The notes under the pieces were generated by a model that was given only the letters and a program-made list of their open reading frames with translations, was not told where the DNA came from and did not search any database. This document shows, one piece after another, positions 1 to 12,733 of a stretch of 64,000 bases of DNA. Every line of letters starts with the position of its first letter. Position 1 is the stretch's first letter. Position numbers and translations under genes: made by a program. Origin of the DNA: Lachnospiraceae bacterium (GTDB lineage Bacteria > Bacillota > Clostridia > Lachnospirales > Lachnospiraceae); NCBI GenBank assembly GCA_022845955.1, contig AP025576.1:6696001-6760000 (forward strand). Direction: 5' to 3'.

Positions 1-312
1 TAGTGCTTTTTATAGTATCTTAAATTTTTAAAATATTTCAATAATTTGGATTTTCTCCCCCTCTTTATAAACAGTATGTGATTTTCCGAAGCTGGTAAGT
101 AGCTTTTCTTTCAGCTTCAATATCACCCGCACTTTGATAACTGAAGAGCATATACCAGCATTTTATATAGGTTCCCTGGACAGCCTGGCTGTAAGCTGCG
201 CCGCCCCTGGATTGAATCGTACACCGTACAGCCTGCTACGTGGCCGGGAAGGGCATAGGAAGGGGATGCAGGGAGATATGCGTTTAATAAACTTAGAAAG
301 AAGGATATCTTC
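1..312. other. left-edge region, no gene recognised
   Basis: The first 160 bases are AT-rich. Bases about 165-290 are clearly richer in GC, and the sequence turns AT-rich again before the next gene. Short open frames exist on both strands, but none has a convincing ribosome-binding site or a recognisable product. This is probably element DNA upstream of the excisionase-like gene. Confidence 0.4.
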
Positions 313-534
313 ATGAATAATCCTAATGCAGATAATACAGTCTCGGAAGATTTCAAGAAATACTCGGTTGCAGAAATCGCAGATATGCTCGGATTGGGTA
401 AGACAAAAACCAGAGAACTCTTGCAAAGTAAAATTCTCCCGGTGACCAAATTAGGGCGGGACTACTTTACTTCCCCTAAAGCATTGCAAGATTTCATAAA
501 AAAGAATACTGGTAAGGAACTCTCAATTAAATAG
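313..534 (+). CDS. excisionase-like small HTH DNA-binding protein
   Basis: This 73-residue protein has one recognisable fold. Residues about 17-60 form a MerR/excisionase-type winged helix: Y-S-V-A-E-I-A-D-M-L, then a helix with K-T-K-T-R-E-L-L, then a wing ending in an R-D-Y-F-like strand and the A-L-Q-D-F-I helix. Proteins of this class bind DNA as recombination directionality factors or as element regulators. It sits 102 bp upstream of the integrase on the same strand, the usual xis-int arrangement of integrative elements. An AAGGA motif precedes the ATG. It could equally be a small regulator. The assignment rests on the HTH pattern and the neighbour. Confidence 0.7.
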   Translation: MNNPNADNTVSEDFKKYSVAEIADMLGLGKTKTRELLQSKILPVTKLGRDYFTSPKALQDFIKKNTGKELSIK

Positions 535-636
535 ATTACGGTTGTCACAAACACTATATCGTACTATAATAATCCTACAGCAAATATATGGCTTCCTGTA
601 GGGTAGAGTTCATTGTACCTTATAGGAGAGCATACA

Positions 637-1848
637 ATGAGTAAAACTAAAGCAGAAGTTAAATCAAAAGAACAGCCTCAATCGAAGCCGAGACGAAGCA
701 AAGGTGATGGATCACTCTTTAAAAACTCCAAAGGTAAGTGGGTAGCTCGATACAAAGGCAAAGAATTCACGGGAGATGTAAAAAGCGAAGTGAAAGCCAG
801 AATGGATAAGTATAAAATACTTGTTCAAACTGGCGAAGCTGTCACAAGAAAGCTGACGGTTCAGCAATATGGAGAAAAATTTCTTTATCACAAAGAGCAG
901 CAAAATAAACGCGGCAAATTTAAGAACTCCAGCCTGGACCGGCTTGAAAGGACATTTCATAAGCAGATAGAGGAGAGCGATCTGGCAAAGGTCTTGATGT
1001 GTAATTTAGATGGCTTGCAAATTCAGGATTTTATTGATAATTTGTCAAGCAAGTACAGCATATCAACCATCAAGAAAGCATACCTCTTTTTGCAGGCTAT
1101 GATAAGTTTCGGAATTGAAATGAAGGATCTACCCAAATCATACGACCCGTTGTCCATTGTCGAGTTGCCTGATGAATCTGTGCTGGAGGTGAAAACAAAA
1201 GAGATTGAGATAATGCCTGATGAGTACCTCCCCAAATTTAAGGAAACCGCTATGGCTAGAAATCCAGATGGTTCCCTGGCTTATCGCTATGGACCGCTTC
1301 TAGTCTTTGCCTTAAATACGGGATTCCGGGAAGGCGAATTGCTCGCACTTTCAAAATCAGGTATTATGACAGTCGATGGGAGGCGCGCATACCACGTCTA
1401 CGAAACTGTCAGCACCGTAAAGAATCGGGATAAGGATGCCTCAACAAAAACAAAGCGTATTCTGACTGCTCCAAAGTATCCACGAAGCGTCAGGACAGTT
1501 CCCTTAAACAAGGAAGCAGAGTATTGTCTGGATTTAATGCTTGGCTACTATGAAACAAGTACAGTCCGGGATGATCTGATTGTAACAACAAAAACAGGAT
1601 TACTCCCAACGGCCCGTAATATTCAGCTGACTCTAGATCGGATTCTGAAAAGAGCCGGACTGCCTCACTATGGCACACATGCCCTTCGGCATACGTTCGC
1701 TACCAGGCTGCTCCGTAAGACACAGAATCATCAGGAGCTGAAGGCCGTAGCCGAGTTATTAGGCGATGACTACAAGGTTGTGGTTAAAACCTATCTTCAC
1801 ACAGAGGAACAGGGAAAGGGCGGATTGGTTGATCTACTAACGGCCTAA
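637..1848 (+). CDS. tyrosine recombinase / integrase of an integrative element
   Basis: This protein of about 403 residues catalyses site-specific integration and excision. The start is taken at ATG 637, which has a GGAG motif 8 bases upstream; the frame is open further up only to a TTG. The N-terminal 25 residues are Lys/Arg-rich and are followed by an AP2-like DNA-binding strand region (GSLFKNSKGKWVARYKG) and a SAM-like core-binding domain (about 75-170). The C-terminal catalytic domain shows Arg231 (NTGFREGEL), the H-x-x-R box His348/Arg351 (THALRHTFATRLL) and the nucleophile Tyr386 (KTYLHT). The usual LGH box reads Leu-Gly-Asp, so the second His is absent. Length and layout match Tn916/ICE-type integrases. 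It reads towards the tRNA-Cys gene 206 bp downstream, the likely attachment site. Confidence 0.9.
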   Translation: MSKTKAEVKSKEQPQSKPRRSKGDGSLFKNSKGKWVARYKGKEFTGDVKSEVKARMDKYKILVQTGEAVTRKLTVQQYGEKFLYHKEQQNKRGKFKNSSLDRLERTFHKQIEESDLAKVLMCNLDGLQIQDFIDNLSSKYSISTIKKAYLFLQAMISFGIEMKDLPKSYDPLSIVELPDESVLEVKTKEIEIMPDEYLPKFKETAMARNPDGSLAYRYGPLLVFALNTGFREGELLALSKSGIMTVDGRRAYHVYETVSTVKNRDKDASTKTKRILTAPKYPRSVRTVPLNKEAEYCLDLMLGYYETSTVRDDLIVTTKTGLLPTARNIQLTLDRILKRAGLPHYGTHALRHTFATRLLRKTQNHQELKAVAELLGDDYKVVVKTYLHTEEQGKGGLVDLLTA

Positions 1849-2012
1849 AAAACTCCACTCTATTTCCACCTTATGAAACGATTTTATCCGATTTTTAACG
1901 ATTTCTAACGACACTTGTTAATTTTACAAATTCAAGTACAATGAGAAAAAAATGAGATAGAGGCAAGGGTCTAAACTGTATAAATAGCACCATCAGACGT
2001 AACGCAGACAAC

Positions 2013-2048
2013 AAAAAAACCTCGGAAAATCAAGGTTTCCGAGGTTTT
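2013..2048 (-). terminator. intrinsic terminator of the rRNA/tRNA operon
   Basis: The stem CCTCGGAAA/TTTCCGAGG has a short loop and is followed, on the minus strand, by seven Ts. It starts only 7 bp beyond the 3' end of tRNA-Cys, so it ends the minus-strand rRNA-tRNA transcript. Confidence 0.85.
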
Positions 2049-2054
2049 GATGAG

Positions 2055-2126
2055 AGGCGACGACCGGATTTGAACCGGTGGATACTGGTGTTGCAGACCA
2101 TTGCCTTACCACTTGGCTACGTCGCC
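2055..2126 (-). tRNA. tRNA-Cys (GCA)
   Basis: The minus strand folds as a cloverleaf of about 72 nt: acceptor GGCGACG/CGTCGCC, discriminator U as usual for tRNA-Cys, D arm, anticodon loop CTGCAAC with anticodon GCA, and T stem CCGG/CCGG around TTCAAAT. The 3' CCA is not encoded. It is the last gene of the rRNA operon and shares a 34-bp block with the broken copy at 2160-2205. Confidence 0.93.
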
Positions 2127-2199
2127 GTATTTATTTTTTTATGTTGGCTGAGAGCCAGTGAGCAGGGTGTTGCAGACCATTGCCTTACCACTTGGCTAC
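2087..2199. repeat. 34-bp direct repeat spanning tRNA-Cys D and anticodon arms (candidate att core)
   Basis: Positions 2087-2120 and 2166-2199 are identical over 34 bp. The shared block runs from the end of the acceptor stem through the D arm and anticodon loop and stops in the 3' side of the anticodon stem. An exact block in a tRNA gene beside an integrase is the expected footprint of tyrosine-recombinase integration, here at the anticodon. The alternative is decay of a tandem tRNA-Cys duplicate. The reported span covers both copies. Confidence 0.6.
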
Positions 2200-2205
2200 T
2201 GCGCC
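2160..2205 (-). pseudogene. tRNA-Cys 5' half (truncated copy)
   Basis: On the minus strand a tRNA-Cys starts with acceptor GGCGCAG, then D arm and anticodon GCA. After the anticodon loop the sequence no longer matches a tRNA: no matching T arm or CUGCGCC 3' acceptor follows. Its acceptor differs from that of the intact copy, so it derives from a different tRNA-Cys gene or from an integration junction. It lies in the transcript between tRNA-Glu and the intact tRNA-Cys. Confidence 0.75.
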
Positions 2206-2242
2206 TTGTTTATTATATTATATGCAGAACACAATTAAAATA

Positions 2243-2314
2243 TGACTCCGACGGGAATCGAACCCGTGTTACCGCCGTGAAAGGGCGATGTCTTAACCGC
2301 TTGACCACGGAGCC
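2243..2314 (-). tRNA. tRNA-Glu (UUC)
   Basis: Minus-strand cloverleaf of 72 nt with acceptor GGCTCCG/CGGAGTC, anticodon loop CTTTCAC (anticodon TTC) and T arm CGGGTTCGATTCCCG. No CCA is encoded. It is part of the tRNA tail of the rRNA operon. Confidence 0.95.
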
Positions 2315-2392
2315 TCTTTTCTTTTCCAGGGACTGTTCCCCCCGGCCTAAGCTTTTTCCCTTGCGCTCCTCAGGACCCAGCCTTCACAGCGA

Positions 2393-2464
2393 CTCCCCGA
2401 GTAGGGCTCGAACCTACAACAACTCGGTTAACAGCCGAGTGCTCTACCATTGAGCTATCGAGGA
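2393..2464 (-). tRNA. tRNA-Asn (GUU)
   Basis: Minus-strand cloverleaf of 72 nt with acceptor TCCTCGA/TCGGGGA, a strong anticodon stem CTCGG/CCGAG around CTGTTAA (anticodon GTT) and T arm GTAGGTTCGAGCCCTAC. No CCA is encoded. It is the first tRNA after 23S rRNA, about 95 bp from its 3' end. Confidence 0.95.
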
Positions 2465-2559
2465 TCATTCCTCTACATCTCCTATAACCAGATGTATGAA
2501 CCCATACCCTCAAAACCGAACATTGAATCTAATCTTCTCCAAAACCTCTTTCTTACCTT

Positions 2560-5460
<2,901 letters not shown>

Positions 5461-5716
5461 TGTTTGTAACTCGTCCTTGTGTGGTCTCGTTACGGCATAC
5501 ATAGCGTTGTATGCTCTTCTGGTATTTCTTATCCAACCCTTCCGGATTGGTTATTGCTTGTTTTGGATGTCTTCTCGTTTATCTTCTTCTATCCGGTCGG
5601 TTTCTTTATTTAAAAACCTTCCATATAGACGTTGATACTTTAAGATTATTTTCAATATTCGGTTTTCAAGGTACGGATTCTTCAGGATTTTATTCCTTGG
5701 ATGTCTGTGCATCCAG

Positions 5717-5789
5717 TGGAGACGGAGAGATTCGAACTCTTGACCCCCTGCTTGCAAGGCAGGTGCTCTCCCAACTGAGCTACGCCCCC
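5717..5789 (-). tRNA. tRNA-Ala (UGC)
   Basis: Minus-strand cloverleaf of 73 nt with acceptor GGGGGCG/CGTCTCC (two G-T pairs), anticodon stem CCTGC/GCAGG around CTTGCAA (anticodon TGC) and discriminator A. No CCA is encoded. It lies in the spacer before 23S, downstream of tRNA-Ile. Confidence 0.95.
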
Positions 5790-5863
5790 ATTTCTGACGG
5801 TCCGCTCTCAGGTTACGGAACTTCGCTCGTTCAAGCTTGCATTCCAGGTCTTTTCTCCGCCAG

Positions 5864-5937
<74 letters not shown>

Positions 5938-6004
5938 TCATTGTCCGGGACGGGTTTCTTTCCCCTTCCCATCTATATGAGTATTTAATTGTTTTTTTAT
6001 GGAA

Positions 6005-6121
6005 TCCGGCAGCCACCTGCTCTCCCATACCGTTTCCAGCATAGTACCATCGGCCGCTTAAGTCTTAACCATCGTGTTCGGGATGAGAACGGGTGTCTCC
6101 CCTAAGCGCATCGCCACCGGA
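6005..6121 (-). rRNA. 5S ribosomal RNA between 16S and 23S
   Basis: Minus strand, 117 nt. The 5' TCCGGTGGC pairs with the 3' GCTGCCGGA, and the middle holds the conserved CCCGAACACGATGGTTAAG region and the TATGGGAGAGCAGGTGGC end. It sits about 80 bp after 16S and before the two spacer tRNAs, not at the end of the operon. Confidence 0.93.
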
Positions 6122-6194
6122 ATTTTTATGATGCTTTCCAGGCGCCTTTCGGCTCCCTCAACATCTAAACAGTAATACAACCCCTACTTCTTCG

Positions 6195-7735
<1,541 letters not shown>

Positions 7736-7940
7736 TGTTCAATCCGGTTAAGATTAACTCTAGCTAATGTTTAACCGTCGTTTGTTTCCAAACATTTTTT
7801 ACTGTTTTTGGGTGTCTTAAATGCTTCTTGCGAAGCTTTAAAACTTGTTCTCTGAATTTTCTTTTTTAGAATTTTCAGGGTTGCATTACTGTTTATTTGT
7901 CAAGGTTCTGTGTGCTGCTTTCTCAGCCGCAACAGTTGAT

Positions 7941-7969
7941 ATCTTATCACATGTTGTTTCGCCAGTCAA
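7941..7969 (-). promoter_or_regulatory. rRNA operon promoter P2
   Basis: On the minus strand, TTGACT at 7964-7969, a 17-bp spacer and TAAGAT at 7941-7946. It lies about 200 bp upstream of 16S and downstream of P1. A third isolated TTGACA at 7898-7903 has no matching -10. Confidence 0.75.
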
Positions 7970-8034
7970 GCACTTTTTTCAACTTTTTTTATTTCTTTCA
8001 AGTTGTTGTTTCACCGTTATCCGCGGTGAGTCTT

Positions 8035-8064
8035 ATTTTAGCATTATGTATCGTTAGATGTCAA
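8035..8064 (-). promoter_or_regulatory. rRNA operon promoter P1 with A-tract UP-like region
   Basis: On the minus strand, consensus TTGACA at 8059-8064, an 18-bp spacer and TAAAAT at 8035-8040. Just upstream (8065-8090) are two A tracts typical of an UP element. Transcription would start near 8028, giving a leader of about 290 nt before 16S. Confidence 0.8.
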
Positions 8065-8112
8065 CATTTTTTTAGATTTTTTTTACAAGTTTTTGGAATA
8101 TTTTATCAACCC

Positions 8113-8144
8113 CAATATCTTGTAGTTTCTACCACAAGATATTG
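8113..8144. other. perfect 11-bp inverted repeat upstream of rRNA P1
   Basis: CAATATCTTGT (8113-8123) and ACAAGATATTG (8134-8144) pair perfectly around a 10-base loop. There is no T tract on either side, so it is not a canonical terminator. It lies about 50 bp upstream of the P1 -35 and could be a protein-binding site or an mRNA stem beyond the CvpA gene. Confidence 0.5.
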
Positions 8145-8194
8145 TATAAACCGGGGCTTTCGAAGGTCGGTCCTCCGTATTATACCTGCCCCAC

Positions 8195-8239
8195 GAAAAG
8201 AGAAAGGCCGGATATCTACATAAAAGAAGATATCCAGCC
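8195..8239 (-). terminator. terminator overlapping the end of the CvpA-like gene
   Basis: The minus-strand stem GGCTGGATATCT/AGATATCCGGCC (12 pairs, one G-T) encloses the stop codon of the gene and is followed by a pyrimidine-rich TTTCTCTTTT tail. It separates the gene from the rRNA promoter region. Confidence 0.65.
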
Positions 8240-8698
8240 CGAAATATAATTGGATTGATACAGCCGGAGCAGCCACTCATTTTCATTGGTCCACTTCATT
8301 ATTTGTTCCCCGAAGGCTCCCGTGGGGAAGTTTTGTATAATAATGTAGAGAATCCACAAAGCAACCACCACTTCAAGAATCCCTGCGGCTATGCCCAAAA
8401 GACTGTTGAAGAAGCTGATTATGGGCAGCCCGGCAATGGTTTTCAGGGAATTCAGGACAATACTCAGCAGGTGGAAAAGAATCCCCGTGATAACAATGAG
8501 GATAATGGCTATAATTCCGTTTTTGTTATCGTGATCCATGAAGCTGGAAATGGCCATGATGGACAGCGCCAGCACAAACAGGGCGACTACCAGGGAAATA
8601 AGCCGGTACACTTCCTCCGCCATCCCTGTGCGGAATCCTCTGACAGCCCTCCAGATACACAGAGCCAGCAGAATAATCAGCAGAATATTAAAATTCAT
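8216..8698 (-). CDS. CvpA-family membrane protein
   Basis: This 160-residue integral membrane protein has about four hydrophobic segments (roughly 3-15, 30-52, 60-83 and 98-122), with the R-x-x-R-G-F-x-x-G motif after the first one that marks the CvpA/colicin V production family. The family is linked to envelope stress and secretion, but its molecular activity is not well defined. It follows the DUF5711 gene by only 10 bp on the same strand, so the two are probably co-transcribed. Its stop codon lies inside a terminator stem. Function within this pair is unknown. Confidence 0.75.
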   Translation of the reverse strand: MNFNILLIILLALCIWRAVRGFRTGMAEEVYRLISLVVALFVLALSIMAISSFMDHDNKNGIIAIILIVITGILFHLLSIVLNSLKTIAGLPIISFFNSLLGIAAGILEVVVALWILYIIIQNFPTGAFGEQIMKWTNENEWLLRLYQSNYISGWISSFM

Positions 8699-8708
8699 TT
8701 GTATACTC

Positions 8709-9911
8709 CTATTTCATTTCTATCATATCAATACTGTCTTTGGTTACAGCCAGGTATTTTTTCGTGCTGATCGGCGAAAATAAGAGAACAGGCTTTTCAA
8801 ACTCACCGCGGAACCGCTCCAGCCCTCTCATATTAAATATGGTACACTGCGTTTCATTATATATAATGACGGTATCCTTATAAAGGATAATATCTTTATA
8901 ATCCATATCGAAATACAGCGAGGTTACTACGGCACCGGAGGTATTATATATGTCCAGACGGTATTTTCCTGCACCGGTGGTGTCCAGGAATACCAGTCCG
9001 ATATTGTTTTCATTATAGAAAACACTTTGTATTTCTTCATCCAGCAATACATCCGCCGTACTTTTCGGTCTCTGGTCCCCGCCGTAAAGTACAAGCCGGT
9101 TATCCGCAACGGCAAAGGCGGTATCTTTGCTCAAAAATGTGATATAGGGTATGACGGCGTCCACATAATCGGCCCCGCTGGCGAAATTATCCACGAAGTT
9201 CTGTCCTACGGAGCTGAAATTATAAAATGCCACGCTGCTTTTGGCAGCGCCGCTCTCCACGGTAACATAGGATACAGCCATCAGCTTTCCGTCAGGGGAA
9301 AGAGCTACCGCTACCGGGTAGCCGCTTTTCTGCATGGTAGTCTTTATATATGCCACCTTTTCACCGTTGGAATTATAAAGATATATCCATGTGATATTAG
9401 TATCCTCCAATATCGCCGCTACCATACCATTCTCAGATAATGCAAATTCACGGATAGGAAGGTTGGTATCTATTTCCACGGCATCGCCGGACTGGGCAAT
9501 ATTATGTATGATATGTCCGTTATAATCCGCTACGGCAACCCTCGATTCCGCTATGCGGACCATGGGATTCTGCATTTCAAAGGTCTGGTTCCAAAGAGCG
9601 TTGCCTTTGGTATCGGTATAACTGATACCATCCTTACTGTAAGTAAGAAAGCCATTCTGATAGTTCAGACACGCCGCATTGTCGTATTGCTGCTTTTCAA
9701 TGGTGGAAAGGGTAACATAGCTTGTAAATACCTGATTTTTAAGCTGGACATAGATGGTGGCCCCAAGTCCGGCACAAAGGAGTAATACCAGGATTGTCCT
9801 GGTGATAATAGCCATCCTGTGCTTAATTATCAGATTTCCCATATTCTTTTCCGTTTTTTTATTTTCTTTACGCTCTGCTCTCTTGCGCAGATAGTCACGT
9901 ACATTCGACAT
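8709..9911 (-). CDS. DUF5711-family membrane-anchored beta-propeller-like protein
   Basis: This protein of about 400 residues starts at ATG 9911, which has GAGG upstream; an upstream TTG in frame is less likely. A basic cytoplasmic N-terminus (rich in R-K-x-x-R and K-E-N-K-K) precedes one transmembrane helix (about 33-52). The rest is extracellular and rich in short beta strands and repeated N-x-x-G-x-x-V/ALSPDGKLMAV-like motifs, a WD40/PQQ-like propeller pattern. I place it in DUF5711, a clostridial family without known activity. It pairs with the CvpA-like gene, and the LysM-protein gene lies upstream, so an envelope role is likely. Confidence 0.7.
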   Translation of the reverse strand: MSNVRDYLRKRAERKENKKTEKNMGNLIIKHRMAIITRTILVLLLCAGLGATIYVQLKNQVFTSYVTLSTIEKQQYDNAACLNYQNGFLTYSKDGISYTDTKGNALWNQTFEMQNPMVRIAESRVAVADYNGHIIHNIAQSGDAVEIDTNLPIREFALSENGMVAAILEDTNITWIYLYNSNGEKVAYIKTTMQKSGYPVAVALSPDGKLMAVSYVTVESGAAKSSVAFYNFSSVGQNFVDNFASGADYVDAVIPYITFLSKDTAFAVADNRLVLYGGDQRPKSTADVLLDEEIQSVFYNENNIGLVFLDTTGAGKYRLDIYNTSGAVVTSLYFDMDYKDIILYKDTVIIYNETQCTIFNMRGLERFRGEFEKPVLLFSPISTKKYLAVTKDSIDMIEMK

Positions 9912-9977
9912 AGAAATCCTCAAATCATAATTGTTCTGTAACTGCAGTCTAATCCCCCGAAGCTTTGGGAAGTGAAT

Positions 9978-10016
9978 AAAAAAAGCCCCGTTGATGCAAA
10001 ATCACGCGGCTTTTTT
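9978..10016 (-). terminator. terminator after the LysM-protein gene
   Basis: An imperfect GC stem (AAAGCC...GGCTTT with CGT/ACG inside) is followed by seven Ts on the minus strand. The plus strand also has a six-T tail, so it could work both ways. Confidence 0.7.
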
Positions 10017-10056
10017 CTCACCTGGCTCTGCCCTATTGGGATTATACCATAAATTT

Positions 10057-11448
10057 TCAATTAGGAAGTATAATTTTTTGTCCCGGAGTCAGCCGGTTGG
10101 GATTGGATATGGAATTCAGTTCACAGATTTCATCCATTTTATCCAGGTTTCCATAAAAGCGCCGGCAGATAAGTGCCAGGCTGTCCCCGGATTGTACGGT
10201 GTAGCTGGCGGGGATTTGTGCGGATGCGGCCACGGCATCGGAAGTGATGTCGGAGGCGGGCTGCACATTTCCGTCCGATTCTTCCGAAGCTTCCTGTTCC
10301 TCCGCGGAAGGAGCCGGGGCATCCTGGGCATTGGCTTCCTGTGCGTCATCCCGGGCATCAGCCAGTGCCTGTCCGTCTGCGTCTGGCTGCGTTTCCGGAA
10401 CCGGATTCTGCGTCTGACCGGTACCCGCTTCCGCTGCCTCTTCGGCTGCTGCGGGGAAAGCCGCCTGATTTTCCTGGGAAGTTCCGTTTACAGAGGAGGA
10501 CATCACCGGAAGAGAAAGGCTCTCCTGGGCCTGCGCATTTTCCGCATCAGGCAGGGCCGCCTGTTTCTCTTCCACCTGGAAACCGCTGCTTCCTTCGGCG
10601 GATTCTGCAGAGGCGGTTTCTTCCCCGCCGTCCTCCAGCTGCTGTGCGGCGCCGGCGAACATATTTCCGGCTTCCTTCATATCATTATACCGGTTGATGG
10701 AGGTTACCCCGATCACACAAAGGACAAGCAGGACCGCCAGGCCTGCCGCCCTGCTGAAAAAGGAGGATTTCCTTTCGTCCTGTCTGTTATGGGAAACCGC
10801 ATTTCTTCTGTTATCCCCCTGCTTGTTATCCGGCCTTTTCCTGCCATAGATTTCTGCCGCCTGCATAACCTTTTCCTGGCTGTTTTCCGGTTCCTTCTCA
10901 GGCTCTAAATTATAGGAATGTGGAAACCGTCTGATTCTTCGCGGCTCCCGGACATCGGTATCTTTTTCTTCCGGCTTTTCCGGCGTTTTGGTTTCCGGCC
11001 TGCGGCCCGTCTCCATGTTTCTTGCAGATGCTCTCGGCCTTACCTCCTGTACGGCTTCTCCGGGCTGGTTCTGGTGTACTGCTATGAGATAGGACTGCAT
11101 GTCCTCATTCTGTTCATAAAAAATAAAATAGCCTTCCAGAGGGGTAGCATACCCGTCCTCAAAAAAGAGCCAGGCCTCCTGCTCATCGACACTGGCCTCC
11201 CCGATTCGGATCTGTTTGGAAAAATATCTTCGTGCCGTCATTTCCCATCCGGGTCCTTCTTTTGCCGCACCGTAAATAAAATAGTACCGGACTTCCCCTT
11301 CTTTTTCTGTTTTTCCATACAGGCAGAAATCTGCGGACTTGTCCCCGCTCCGGTTTTGGGAAAGATATGTATATACGTAGTCTTCTATGTATATTTTGTG
11401 ACAGGGGTCCACGTCGCCTGCCTGTACCACATTTTTAGGAATCTGCAT
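10057..11448 (-). CDS. LysM-domain, single-pass membrane protein
   Basis: The start is ATG 11448, with a strong AAGGCGGTGG motif; the frame extends upstream without a better site. The product has about 463 residues. The first 130 form a folded domain I do not recognise. A charged Pro/Glu/Arg-rich linker follows (about 130-225), then one membrane helix (about 232-250), an Ala/Glu/Gln-rich low-complexity stalk, and a C-terminal LysM (about 414-462: YTVQSGDSLALICRRFYG to PGQKIILPN). LysM binds N-acetylglucosamine in peptidoglycan. The layout, cytoplasmic domain-TM-stalk-LysM, would span membrane and wall. Confidence 0.8.
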   Translation of the reverse strand: MQIPKNVVQAGDVDPCHKIYIEDYVYTYLSQNRSGDKSADFCLYGKTEKEGEVRYYFIYGAAKEGPGWEMTARRYFSKQIRIGEASVDEQEAWLFFEDGYATPLEGYFIFYEQNEDMQSYLIAVHQNQPGEAVQEVRPRASARNMETGRRPETKTPEKPEEKDTDVREPRRIRRFPHSYNLEPEKEPENSQEKVMQAAEIYGRKRPDNKQGDNRRNAVSHNRQDERKSSFFSRAAGLAVLLVLCVIGVTSINRYNDMKEAGNMFAGAAQQLEDGGEETASAESAEGSSGFQVEEKQAALPDAENAQAQESLSLPVMSSSVNGTSQENQAAFPAAAEEAAEAGTGQTQNPVPETQPDADGQALADARDDAQEANAQDAPAPSAEEQEASEESDGNVQPASDITSDAVAASAQIPASYTVQSGDSLALICRRFYGNLDKMDEICELNSISNPNRLTPGQKIILPN

Positions 11449-11594
11449 ACTGCCACCGCCTTTTTTTCTTTCAATATAGCAAAGAAAGGACGCATATTTT
11501 GGCGGAACCCGCGGCAATGCCTATATTCTTTTCGACAAAAGGCGGCAAACAGCGTTAGACACACCCCGCGTGCCATCCGTATGATCATGGGCAA

Positions 11595-11634
11595 GAAAAA
11601 GCCAGGCACGGGAAAGGACTCCGGCCTGGCTCAG
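11595..11634 (-). terminator. terminator after galM
   Basis: The minus-strand stem GAGCCAGGC/GCCTGGC with a loop of about 16 bases is followed by TTTTTC. It begins within 10 bp of the galM stop codon. Confidence 0.8.
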
Positions 11635-11639
11635 GAAAT

Positions 11640-12680
11640 TTATTCAAAACGGAAAATAGTTACGCTGTGGTAATCTTTCCCCGGTCCGAAAACTGCGGAC
11701 GGGAAATCCGGTTCATTGGCAGTGTCCGGATAGAACTGGGTCTCCAGACAATAAGCGGTACGGTTGCCGTAGTTTGCCCCGCCTTTTCCTGTCTGCTCGG
11801 CCATGCCGTTGCTGGTATAGAACTGCACCCCGGGAAGGTCGGTAAACACCTTCATGATCCTGCTCCCGGAAGGATTGGAGGCAACAGCCACAAGCCTCAC
11901 GTTCCCGTCGTAATTATCCAGGCACCAGTTATGATCGTATCCTCCTACCATTTCCAGCTGATCCCATTCCTTATCAATCTCTTCCCCTATTTTCCTGGGT
12001 GTATTGAAGTCCATAGGCGTTCCCTCCACGGGAAGCAGTTTTCCTGTGGGGATAGCCCCGGGCACAATCTCCGTGAAATATTTCGCATGAATCGTTACCA
12101 GATGCTCGGATATCTCTCCTGCATCATGGCCGTCCAGATTAAAATAAGAATGGTTGGTCATATTGATAATGGTATTTTTATCACTGGTTCCCCGGTATTC
12201 AAGCTTCAGTTCGTTTTCCTCATTCACGGTATAGGTGACCTGAAGTGTTTTATTTCCGGGAAATCCCATATCTGCGTCAGGTATCTCAACAGAGAAGGTT
12301 ACGCCGTTGTCCGTCTCCTGTGCTTCCCATATTCTTTTATGGACCCCCAGCTCCTTGTGGCTGTGAAGGTTATTGGCACCGTCATTGGGATCCAGATGGT
12401 ATTCCACACCGTCCAGCGTAAAGCTGGCATTGGCGATCCGATTGGCATTGGGACCGATAACCGCTCCGAAAAAACATCCATTTACAAAGTATTCAGACAG
12501 TTTATCATAGCCGAGCACCACGTCCGCAGTCCTGCCGTCTTTGTCCGGCACGATTAAATCCACAAGAATGGCGCCGTAATTCATCACCTTTGCCTTCATT
12601 CCCCTGCTGTTTGAAAGCGTATAAAGATAGACCTCTTTTCCTTCCCTGGTAGAACCAAAAAGTTCTTTCTGCACTGCCAT
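11640..12680 (-). CDS. galM: aldose 1-epimerase (mutarotase)
   Basis: This 346-residue cytoplasmic enzyme interconverts alpha and beta anomers of galactose, glucose and related sugars. The start is ATG 12680 with GGAGAGGATGAA upstream; a 13-residue extension exists but lacks a good site. Family motifs are GPNANRIANASF, the NLHSHKELGVHKRIW block, the catalytic His in TNHSYFNLDGH and the catalytic Glu in CLETQFYPD. The length is typical. It lies 53 bp beyond recR on the same strand. A functional link to the GH42 locus 4 kb upstream is plausible because galactose is released as the beta anomer. Confidence 0.93.
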   Translation of the reverse strand: MAVQKELFGSTREGKEVYLYTLSNSRGMKAKVMNYGAILVDLIVPDKDGRTADVVLGYDKLSEYFVNGCFFGAVIGPNANRIANASFTLDGVEYHLDPNDGANNLHSHKELGVHKRIWEAQETDNGVTFSVEIPDADMGFPGNKTLQVTYTVNEENELKLEYRGTSDKNTIINMTNHSYFNLDGHDAGEISEHLVTIHAKYFTEIVPGAIPTGKLLPVEGTPMDFNTPRKIGEEIDKEWDQLEMVGGYDHNWCLDNYDGNVRLVAVASNPSGSRIMKVFTDLPGVQFYTSNGMAEQTGKGGANYGNRTAYCLETQFYPDTANEPDFPSAVFGPGKDYHSVTIFRFE

Positions 12681-12733
12681 TTCATCCTCTCCCTTCCGCG
12701 TGCCCGGGCACGCATTCACGCAAACTGTTTCTG

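Noticed and set aside
134..316. 60-codon plus-strand frame near the left edge
   Set aside because: It has no ribosome-binding site or family pattern, and its end overlaps the start of the excisionase-like gene.
8113..8144. Inverted repeat as an intrinsic terminator
   Set aside because: Neither strand has a T run after the stem. A better terminator for the CvpA-like gene lies at 8195-8239.
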